A stretch of DNA of 10,589 nt from assembly GCA_020056045.1 (NCBI GenBank), contig JAGVIM010000057.1:1-10589 (forward strand), read 5' to 3'. Positions 1 to 7,900 of this stretch are shown in pieces (positions within the stretch are counted from its first letter, which is position 1; each line of letters opens with the position of its first letter). Made by a program: the position numbers and the translations under genes. The notes beneath the pieces are model-generated. The model worked only from the letters and a program-made list of their open reading frames with translations, was not told the origin of the DNA and searched no databases. The stretch is from Nanobdellota archaeon. Lineage in GTDB: Archaea > Nanobdellota > Nanobdellia > Pacearchaeales > GW2011-AR1.

Positions 1-726
1 AATAAGTCTTGAAGTTAAATTAGTATTGTTTATAGGAGATAATAAGCTAACAAAAGGTCTTGTTCCATCATAAGTAAAAGTATAATTTCCACTAGTACTC
101 CAATTACTATTTCCATAAAGGTCAGTTCCATTACAAATCCAAGAATAATTTCCAGCATTAGGAAGAGCCATTGTCCAAGAAGCAACTCCGAATGTAGAAG
201 TTCCAGTTAAAGCAGTTAAATTAACAGAAGAATTAAACAAAGTCTGATTTGAATAAAATATAGATAAAGTTAAATTACCAACATTTGCATCAGTTATATT
301 ACAAGAAAAAATACTACTATTTGTTCTTGCCTGATTAATAGGACTTATTAATCTTACAGTCGGAACAACATTATCTGAGAAAATTACAGTTAAATTAGCA
401 GTATCATCACTTGAATTTAAAGTTACAGAAGAATCATTATAAAGTGTTGCAACAACTTTAAAAGATACAGACTCTGCAACAGGATCAGATAAAGTAACAT
501 TAACAACAGCACTCCTATTATTTTCACTATTATTTCCAAGAGAAACCTGCAACATTGAAGAACCATTAATAGTTCCATTTGCAGTTAATGAACTAGCAAC
601 AACAGTTAAATTATATGTAACACTAAAATTATTGTTATTAGTCAAATTCATTGTTAAATTAAAATTAGTATTAATATTCTTAGTTAATCCAGCAGCAGTT
701 AAATTAGCAAAAGTTAAATTATAAGT
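1..726 (-). other. Sequon-rich beta region and Ig-like repeats at the visible C-terminal end of the downstream protein
   Basis: Residues 1120-1240 are an almost Cys-free, Asn/Thr-rich beta region with many NLT, NVT and NGT sequons; it could be a CARDB-like domain. Residues 1241-1340 fit an Ig-like pattern: PTVRLISP at the start, a Cys in FSCNIT, then YSWICNGTD-x-YGN near the end. A second copy starts at 1342 with RPFVSLLSP and runs off the left edge. Such modules usually act as spacers or binding domains in large surface proteins; which applies here cannot be seen. Confidence 0.7.
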
Positions 727-3700
727 TGTATCACTAGCAGCAACATAATAAGTTGAAAATCCTAGAGAAGTTGGAATTTCCCATTTAACAGATCCATTTA
801 AAGTTTCATTAATTGTTGCTTGAGCAGTTACATCACTACAATCACTTAAATTATTTTCATTACATTTCATTAATTTAGTTCCATTTCCAGGAATCTGTAA
901 TATAATAGAATCAGCACCCAAAGTCTGAATCATTTCTAAATACATTTGATTATCCATACCAACATAGGTTCTTCCTGATTGATTAGAAACATTAAATGCA
1001 GTTGACAAATTAAAATTAACAGCCTGTGCTAAATCAATTCCTTGAAGTTCAATTGACCAATTATTATCAGTATTATTAAATAATAATTTTGCATCATTAA
1101 GATAATTACTTTTATTCATGGCAGAATTAAGATTAACATTTTCATAAGCAGTTCCATTCCACAATTTAATCATAGTTGTGTTAATCATACTATCAATATT
1201 ATTAACAGGTCTAAAATCCATCCTATAATTAACCTGAGTTTGAGAACTTCCTTGTGTTGTAAAATTTAAACATCCGCTTGTTGCACAATTACTAGCTCTA
1301 TCACAAACAGTTAATTTATAATAATAAGTAGTACTTATAGAAATAGTTGTAACATTTAAAACAGAATCATTTGTTCCATTTTTAATTCCAAAATCATGCC
1401 AAGGTCTAAAATCATCAAATGTACATGCAATAGTACATCTTGGATCTCCTAAATCATAATAAATATTTTTAGCAGTCTCATTTGAACAACTATTATAAAG
1501 TTTAATTGTAGCATTTGTAGGTTCATTTGTTGCCCAATGTAAAAATGCAAAATCATTAAATGTGTCTACTTTATTAGTTGTTACAGTAGGGGAAGTTTTA
1601 TCATTTGTTGTATAATCTGTTCCAGAACACCAAGGAGCCATAGAACAATCAGAATCAGCACAATTTGTAAGCCCATCTAAATCTTCATCACCAGAACTTG
1701 GAAAACAATCTTCAAATGGCATAAACTTTCCTCCACCAATAACACTAAATGCAGTTCCGCAAGCCATTGGATTTTGAGAACAATCAGTTGGTTTAAAATC
1801 AACACTTCCTGCAGTATAATAAATTCCACCATTATTAGAACCTGATAAACTATCATTTGCAGATATATAACTCGTATAATTTGTCTCATTATCAGAAGTT
1901 GCAATAATAAATCTAAGATTTCCTTTTGGATTTCCTAAATCAGTTTTATCAACAGCAAGAACTGCAGTATCAGAAGCACAAGCAATACTTTTTCCTCCAA
2001 AATTATCCATTTGAGGAGCTCCTGCAAGTTTTGCAGGATATAAACTAAAATTACTATTAACACATCTAAAACCTCTTCTGATTTCAAGTGCAGAACCAGA
2101 ACCATTATTTCTTATTTCATATTCAAATCTATATTCAAAACCAGTATAATTACTTCCACTAACATTAATAATACATCCACTTGAACTATTTGCATCATTA
2201 TCAACAAAATAATAATACTTGCTTCCTCCAGCACCTCCACATAAAAATGACATATTTAAAATATTTATAACACCCATAGATTTATTTTCAAGTCCAATTA
2301 CACCAATTCCCATTCCAATTGCATTACCCATATCTTTAATACTAAAATCTCTTATTGCAATTGTTTTTGAAACATTTTGAATTGGATTTTTAGAAAATAA
2401 TCTTGCAGGAGGACTCATTTCCATTCCACTAAACATAGATTTTTTCATAGCTTCCATAGGATCTAAAGTTCCATATCCACCTGTTAAAACATTAATATCT
2501 CCTCCACAAAAAGGTTCTTTTTTACAATCACTATCAGCACAATCAACTAAACTATTTGCATTATTATCAATTCCATCAAAACACAATTCTTTAGAATCAT
2601 TATAACAAGTATTATATGCATAACTCCAATTTGCATTTGCAGAAATACAAGCAGTTGCATTAAAACATTTTTGAATACTTCCATTACTAGCTATTCCATT
2701 TCCACAAGATAATTTATTACTATCATAAGTATAAAGATCACACCAGGATTTTCCAAATATAGGATCACGGATCCATTTACAACCAGAACCACTTCCACTA
2801 GGGTTTGGATAAGCAGAATTTGAACAAGTTGAATTACTATAGCAAGACTTACAACCACTATCACATGATCCTCCACCAGCACTTCCCCCAAACATAAACT
2901 TAGACATATCTTCAACACAAGTATAATCACCAGTAGCATTTGTCCATTTTCTTGAATTAGAAGGCATCATAGGAGGTGCACCCATAATCATACATTTTCC
3001 TTTAGCACCACTTGAACAATTTATAGTTCCATTACACCCTCCACAAAATTCAGAACAACCTGTTCCACTTCCTGCTCCACCCATCATCATAAAATTAGGA
3101 CCACATTTACCCCCATTAAAACTTTCCCATCTACAACTAAAATTTCCCTGAGAATTTGAAACAGAATTATTACAATAACTTTGATTTGTTATATTCATAC
3201 AAGGGTGCTGACCCATAAACATCATATCTTGCTGTCCACCCATCATTATATTATCTTGAAAACCACCAGAAGTTGAAGAAAAACCTCCGAGGATATCAAC
3301 AGGCCCTTGTCCACCTCCACCTAAAGTATTAGTCTGAAAAGTCATTCCAGTTAAACCAATAATTGCAGAACGATTGATTGCTATTTTTAATATAGAAGGA
3401 AAAGGTCCACAACTTCTTTGCCAAGATATATTATATTTCTTATCCATGTCAGGAGTCATAGTTTGAAAACAAGTTTGTTGAAATTGTGGTAATGATTGAT
3501 TTCCACAAGTACTTAAAGACCTATTATAAATCTCAAAAACAGTTGAATTATCTCCATATAAATAAAATCTATAATCTGCACCAGGATAACCCATATCCCC
3601 AAATCCACAAGCTTGCTGACAAGTTTGATTACCCATACATGACTCCATACAAGTCATATTTGGCATCCTACATCCAGAACTTTGATTACTATCTGAATCA

Positions 3701-4083
3701 AACTCAACAGTTATTGCCCAGCTTGAAAGATTATTAGGTCCACTTATTTGACTACTATTTTTAGTTCCCCCACAAATACCTGCATCAGTCATATTTGGAG
3801 ATTCTACTTTCCAAGCAAGATAATTATCATCCATATCAACCCAAACAGCACCTAAATCATAAGCAGGATTATTACTAGGACAATTTTGTCCAGAACTCAT
3901 TTGTTGATTTGATCCCCCCATCTGTCCACCTTTACATCCAGGACCATTAGAAGCATAAGGAGTATTTGCTCCATCAAAAACTCTAAAATTACTCCAATCA
4001 AGAGCAAAAACAAAACTTAAATTTAAAAGAATTAGGAATACTATTCCAGACATAACTACAAAATTTCTATATTTCGTCACCAT
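1..4083 (-). CDS. Giant secreted surface protein, paralogue of the upstream gene; C-terminus outside window
   Basis: The frame is open for 1361 codons from ATG at 4083 to the window edge, with no internal stop. Residues 1-27 are a signal peptide with likely cleavage after FVFA. An N-terminal module (about 31-260) contains a DxD...SSGC...GADYRF motif at 128-173. Residues 270-500 are rich in Gly, Met and Cys, with C-x3-C-x2-C repeats starting at 343 and 407. MopE-like Asp-rich motifs lie at 501-526 and 793-819. Between them are a KDMG module (577-600) and a second DxD...SSGC module (about 623-790). An FN3-like domain follows (about 830-945, with WATNEPTNAT), then a module ending in FSTY (about 950-1113), a sequon-rich beta region (1120-1240), one Ig-like domain (1241-1340) and the start of another. 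The order from about residue 343 matches the upstream protein. Function is unknown; a glycosylated surface or adhesion protein is inferred. A membrane anchor would be expected beyond the left edge. A later ATG at residue 11 is possible, but the promoter position favours the first one. Confidence 0.94.
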   Translation of the reverse strand, partial: MVTKYRNFVVMSGIVFLILLNLSFVFALDWSNFRVFDGANTPYASNGPGCKGGQMGGSNQQMSSGQNCPSNNPAYDLGAVWVDMDDNYLAWKVESPNMTDAGICGGTKNSSQISGPNNLSSWAITVEFDSDSNQSSGCRMPNMTCMESCMGNQTCQQACGFGDMGYPGADYRFYLYGDNSTVFEIYNRSLSTCGNQSLPQFQQTCFQTMTPDMDKKYNISWQRSCGPFPSILKIAINRSAIIGLTGMTFQTNTLGGGGQGPVDILGGFSSTSGGFQDNIMMGGQQDMMFMGQHPCMNITNQSYCNNSVSNSQGNFSCRWESFNGGKCGPNFMMMGGAGSGTGCSEFCGGCNGTINCSSGAKGKCMIMGAPPMMPSNSRKWTNATGDYTCVEDMSKFMFGGSAGGGSCDSGCKSCYSNSTCSNSAYPNPSGSGSGCKWIRDPIFGKSWCDLYTYDSNKLSCGNGIASNGSIQKCFNATACISANANWSYAYNTCYNDSKELCFDGIDNNANSLVDCADSDCKKEPFCGGDINVLTGGYGTLDPMEAMKKSMFSGMEMSPPARLFSKNPIQNVSKTIAIRDFSIKDMGNAIGMGIGVIGLENKSMGVINILNMSFLCGGAGGSKYYYFVDNDANSSSGCIINVSGSNYTGFEYRFEYEIRNNGSGSALEIRRGFRCVNSNFSLYPAKLAGAPQMDNFGGKSIACASDTAVLAVDKTDLGNPKGNLRFIIATSDNETNYTSYISANDSLSGSNNGGIYYTAGSVDFKPTDCSQNPMACGTAFSVIGGGKFMPFEDCFPSSGDEDLDGLTNCADSDCSMAPWCSGTDYTTNDKTSPTVTTNKVDTFNDFAFLHWATNEPTNATIKLYNSCSNETAKNIYYDLGDPRCTIACTFDDFRPWHDFGIKNGTNDSVLNVTTISISTTYYYKLTVCDRASNCATSGCLNFTTQGSSQTQVNYRMDFRPVNNIDSMINTTMIKLWNGTAYENVNLNSAMNKSNYLNDAKLLFNNTDNNWSIELQGIDLAQAVNFNLSTAFNVSNQSGRTYVGMDNQMYLEMIQTLGADSIILQIPGNGTKLMKCNENNLSDCSDVTAQATINETLNGSVKWEIPTSLGFSTYYVAASDTTYNLTFANLTAAGLTKNINTNFNLTMNLTNNNNFSVTYNLTVVASSLTANGTINGSSMLQVSLGNNSENNRSAVVNVTLSDPVAESVSFKVVATLYNDSSVTLNSSDDTANLTVIFSDNVVPTVRLISPINQARTNSSIFSCNITDANVGNLTLSIFYSNQTLFNSSVNLTALTGTSTFGVASWTMALPNAGNYSWICNGTDLYGNSNWSTSGNYTFTYDGTRPFVSLLSPINNTNLTSRLI
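745..2355 (-). repeat. Paralogous core of the downstream protein (residues 577-1113)
   Basis: Landmarks match the core of the upstream protein in order: KDMG (583-586), DNDANSSSGC with FEYRF (about 628-653), Asp-rich DEDLDGLTNCADSDC in the MopE-like motif (793-819), FN3-like TNEPTNAT, TYYYKL and VCDRASNC, then CNENNLSDC and FSTY (1109-1112). The matching segments are diverged, so this is an old duplication rather than a recent DNA repeat. Confidence 0.78.
2734..3057 (-). repeat. Two C-x3-C-x2-C repeats in the downstream protein (residues 343-450)
   Basis: CSEFCGGC (343) and CDSGCKSC (407) start two units 64 residues apart. The second ends with CKW and SWC, as in the upstream protein. The first has Met in place of Trp in its C-x-[WF] position and is followed by a Met/Pro-rich stretch. 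A Cys unit without the C-x3-C-x2-C head precedes them (about 295-327, with CRW). They come before the MopE-like motif at 501-526, the same order as in the paralogue. Confidence 0.74.
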
Positions 4084-4111
4084 CTTTTATAAAATATATA
4101 TTATTTTAGAC

Positions 4112-4126
4112 TATTTAAATATTTTC
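4112..4126 (-). promoter_or_regulatory. Predicted archaeal BRE/TATA promoter of the downstream giant gene
   Basis: On the minus strand, TTTAAATA (4119 to 4112) is preceded by GAAAATA, a BRE-like purine-rich stretch. Its centre is about 32 bases before the ATG at 4083, the same spacing as at the upstream gene. The predicted transcription start is about 4088-4091, giving a very short leader with no Shine-Dalgarno sequence. An A10 tract (4127-4136) sits directly upstream of the BRE. A separate promoter argues that this gene need not depend on read-through from its paralogue. Confidence 0.58.
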
Positions 4127-4138
4127 TTTTTTTTTTCG

Positions 4139-4157
4139 AAAAAAATATTATAAAAAA
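4139..4157 (-). terminator. Possible T-tract terminator of the upstream gene
   Basis: Read on the minus strand there is a T6 run (4157-4152) followed by a T7 run (4145-4139), about 330 bases past the stop codon at 4483 and just before the promoter of the downstream gene. Short U-tracts are enough to end transcription in many archaea. Nothing closer to the stop codon is stronger than T5. The run also forms half of the palindrome T7-CG-A7 (4130-4145). The call depends only on base composition and position. Confidence 0.3.
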
Positions 4158-4230
4158 TAATCCTTTTCTATCAAATCTCGTTGATGATTTTATTAATTTA
4201 TTTATAAATTTAAAAAATAAAATATAATTA

Positions 4231-4273
4231 TATCTAATAACATAAATTTTCGTAAAAATTTTGTTATTGGATA
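4231..4273 (-). other. Intergenic hairpin with UACG loop
   Basis: On the minus strand the arms are TATC (4273-4270) with GATA (4234-4231), AATAACA (4268-4262) with TGTTATT (4242-4236), and AAATTTT (4261-4255) with AAAATTT (4250-4244). There is one C-A mismatch (4269/4235) and one bulged A (4243), and the loop is TACG, a UNCG-type tetraloop sequence. On the plus strand the mismatch becomes a G-U pair but the loop is CGTA. An outer 9-base pair of arms (4164-4172 with 4274-4282) abuts the hairpin. It lies about 210 bases past the stop of the upstream gene. It could be a 3'-UTR structure, a small RNA or a mobile-element relic. Confidence 0.5.
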
Positions 4274-4280
4274 GATAGAA

Positions 4281-4320
4281 AATCACTGTAGTAAATTCCA
4301 AAAATTAAAGTGATTTACTA
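4281..4320. repeat. Overlapping short inverted repeats with two alternative pairings
   Basis: TAGTAAAT (4289-4296) pairs with ATTTACTA (4313-4320), and AATCACT (4281-4287) pairs with AGTGATT (4309-4315). The two stems share bases 4313-4315, so they cannot both form. The repeat lies immediately beside the 4164-4282 structure. In DNA this A+T-rich, 7-8 base stems are weak evidence, and the arrangement may be chance. Confidence 0.35.
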
Positions 4321-4482
4321 TAACTTTTAGAATTAATTCAATCATGCTCACGAGTCTACACTTAACCCCTCTTTATTTATTACATTAATAATAATAAATA
4401 ATCCCGGATTTTTATTCCTTCTAATTAAAGCTACAACATTCTGATTGTCAAAATGTGCAGAAAATTAATATTTTATTCTATA

Positions 4483-4971
4483 TTATTTCTTAGCATTCTT
4501 TTTATAAATAATATAACCAACAACCAAAACAATTATAATAACAATAATTAAAAACAATAACCAATTTAAATTATTAGAAGTTAAAATATTTTTTTCTTCA
4601 GGAAATTCCTGAATATCCTGTTCTTTTTCTTCACTTATTTTTTTATCTCCAGAAACAGCTTCGGAAATTTTTTCATTAATACCTTTTATAGTTATACTGG
4701 CAATTCCAGTTGTTGAATTAAGTGAATTTAATTTAACAATTATATCATAATATTCATCAACATTAACATCAAACTTTTTTTCATCGCCAACTTTAAAGGT
4801 TGCCTGTTGAGTAACAGAAGAAATATTAATAATAATAGAATTAGAAGAAATAGTATCTAAAGCAAGAATATGCTGCTCCCCTGAAATATTAAATCCTAAT
4901 TTTGAACCTGCTGATAAATATTTTGTATAGCCTTCTTTTAATTGAGCTTCAGACAAAGAAACTATTGTCTT
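4483..4971 (-). other. Juxtamembrane beta domain, charged stalk and membrane anchor (residues 1830-1991)
   Basis: After a Gly/Ser linker comes a Cys-free domain of about 100 residues with alternating hydrophobic positions and the pattern L-x(5)-G...GE-x-H...V-x(4)-KFDVN...YYDIIVKL. A Glu/Lys-rich stalk follows (1931-1962). Residues 1966-1985 are a continuous Ile/Leu/Val-rich helix, followed by Lys-rich KKNAKK. The orientation is N-terminus outside and tail inside. I recall similar end modules in large surface proteins of Woesearchaeota-type archaea, but that is memory rather than a search result. Confidence 0.8.
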
Positions 4972-7900
4972 TCCTCCTCCACTTCCAGAACCCCCTCCAC
5001 CACTACTCCCTGTGTTTCCTCCGCCAGGTGCATCAGATGTTTTATATGTTGAAAACTCACAATAAGGAGCAGTCCAAACACAATTTACAGAATCAACTAA
5101 AGTAGCAACACTAGTTTTATCAACACAATTCTCTCCATCATCATTACAATGATATAATTTATCACAAACAGCTCCACTAGCAACAGGTATTTTAACTCTG
5201 CAAACCTCTGGATGTAAATTATTAATTATTTTATCTCTTGTCCCAGAAGGCAATCCTATTTTATTTGTATCTGAAATTATATCTCCTGAAGAACTTATTG
5301 TTCTAACTTTATCATTTAATGAAGTTTTTGTTAAAGTAACATTAAGGAATTCAAAATAAGCACTTCCATCAGATTTAGCAAGTTTAACATTAACTTTTCT
5401 TCCAGAACTATAATTTGTTTTCATTCCTGCGTTTGGTCCGCAAACTTCTCCCTGAATATGTTCGTAAGTTCCATCTCTATTAACATCATAGCTAACTTCC
5501 CATCCAGTAGGAGGTTTTATTTTTGTAACAAAATTACAATAGCTGCATTTAGCTAAAGAAACAGCTGTCTTAAAACTAGAACACTTGCTTACAGCACATT
5601 TTCCACCAGAATCACAAACACCTAATTTATAATAATAAGTAGCATTTGCAGCTAAAGGCCAATTTATTGAAACATTATATCCCCCAACACTGTCATTAGT
5701 TTCATAAATCATTCCATAATGCCATAATTTATATTCCCTCATAGTGCTATTTTTCATAATTCCAATATCATAAATTATATTTGTCCTATTTAAACATCTA
5801 TCATCACTATAAAAATCCAAACTTCCATTAGTTGGTTTATTTGTATCATATATAATAAGAGTAGCATCAGGGTATTCTTCTATTTTAACTCCTGTAACTC
5901 TCGGAGATGTTGTATCAACATAACTAGCATCATTAACACCATCTCCTTCACAATTACTAGAATATTCACAATTCCAGTCATTACAATCAACATTTCCATC
6001 ACCATCATCATCAATACTATTATAACAATCTTCATACTGTACAAATCCTTTTTTCAAAATATCCTCAAACTTTGCAGTATTTGCTCCATATGAAAATGCA
6101 TCAACAATTTCAAAATCAATGCTTCCAGGAGTTGTCCAACTAGGTCCAGCACTATCTGTAACATCAGTTATATTTCCAGAATTACCAATCATAGCAACAT
6201 AAACTCTCATATCTTTTGTTGAATTATATAATGAAGGATATTTTGCTAAAGCTGCTTTTTCAACAGCAATCATAGGTCCCCCTATTTCAGAGCACATCAT
6301 TTTTTTCCAAGCACTCAACTTAATATCAGTTGCCTTCCAACTAGAATCATCACATTTGTCAGCATTAAGAGTCTCAACAGCTTTGCTTAAACTTGAATTC
6401 CATCTAGAAGTATATTTAAACCTGAATTCATAACCAACTGCAGAAGAGTTATGACTCAATGCACAACCTGATGTTGTACTTCCATCAGTATCTAAATAAA
6501 CAACATAAATAATACTCTCATTTCCACTTCCAATTTTTTCATTTCCAAATAAACTAGATCCAAATCCAGAACCACCTCCACCAATCATGCCCATTACATT
6601 AGAAGATAATTTTTCCTTATTACAAATACTTGCATTTTCAAAATTATTTACAAAAGATCCAAATCCATAAGCATCACCCATATCTTTCATTCCAAATCCA
6701 CAAATATCTACACTTGCTTGCTTTCCTGATTCAGGACAATCATCTCCTCCAAGAGGAAGAGGAGCTCCTGATTCCATATTATCAAACATCTGATTCATTC
6801 CAGCAGAATTACACCAACCAGTAACATATTTGCATTTTCCAGCCAAATTTCCTGCAATACAGGTTAATGAATTCAAACTTTCATTCATACACTTAGGCTG
6901 ACATCCCAAAGAATTATTCATACACAAAGGATTTGCACTGCAATTTTCAGCCCATTGAATATTATTCCAACTCTGATAACTCTGATTTTGCCAGCACTGA
7001 TCCATTATATTTGTACAAAAACTACCATAAGAATCTGTTTTCCACCAACATTCATTTGTAGAATTACAACCTGCTTCAGCAGAACCATACTGCCAACAAT
7101 TACTTGCCCAGTTAACTTCACATCTTGGATTTGGTTCTACAAACCAACCACAACTAATATTAATTAAACTTTTATTTGTGCATAAAGTCTGATTTCCATC
7201 ATATTTAAAGCAGTCAGAACCCATTGCACCTCCAGCACCTCCGCCTGAAGAAGTTGTTGCAGCTGAAAATCCTCCATTTTTAGGATCACACCATCCAGAA
7301 TTTTTCCATTTACAACCAAGAGTTGCAGAACAATTTGTTGCATTATTTGAAGTATTAGTAGCAGTACAAGCAGCCATTGCATTTTCTTCACACCAACCAT
7401 TTTCTGATTTCCACATACAACCTGTTACAGCACCACAAGTCAAAGAATTTAAATTAGGACTAAAACACAAAGGTTGACAAGAATCCCAATTTCCTCCTGA
7501 AGAAGTCCAAGAACAAATATTTACATCATTATTTGTCTGAGAATTGCAACTTGACTGATTTATTGAACTCCAACATTTATCCATAACATTTGTACACCAA
7601 CTTCCCCAAGAATCTGTTTTCCACCAGCAACCAGCATTACTACAACTTGAATTAGAAGTATAATTCCAACAATTATTGCCCCAGTTTACCTCGCAATGAG
7701 GTTGAGAAAATGAATCTATTTTCCAACTACATCCAGAATGATTATTACACTCTGATAAACCTGATTGATAGCTCCAACAATTCTTTGGTTTAAAGTCAGT
7801 ATGATCACACCAACCACCTTGATCCTGGCACCATGCAGATCCAGAACCTGTTCCGCTGCACCAAGTATCATTAGTCCATTCACATCCACTTGCAGAAGCA

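Larger units (their letters stand above)
4084..4482. other. A+T-rich intergenic region between the two giant genes
   Basis: This 399-base gap holds the promoter of the downstream gene, the T-tracts and the hairpin listed separately. From 4321 to 4482 I see no gene, tRNA or strong structure. A minus-strand open frame of 66 codons (4101-4301) crosses the hairpin and the A/T homopolymers; its composition is that of random A+T-rich DNA and I do not regard it as a gene. Confidence 0.7.

Noticed and set aside
3486..3737. Plus-strand open frame of 83 codons opposite the downstream gene
   Set aside because: It lies wholly antisense to a well-supported coding region, and its Tyr/Asn/Gln/His-rich translation is what the complement of Asn/Thr/Ser-rich coding gives. 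The other short frames inside both giant genes fail for the same reason.
4173..4230. Possible C/D-box small RNA suggested by TTGATGA at 4181-4187
   Set aside because: No CTGA box follows at a suitable distance and the first base does not fit the C-box consensus.
4101..4301. Minus-strand open frame of 66 codons in the intergenic region
   Set aside because: It is made of A/T-run codons, crosses the hairpin and the T-tracts, has no promoter or ribosome site of its own and overlaps the TATA box of the downstream gene.
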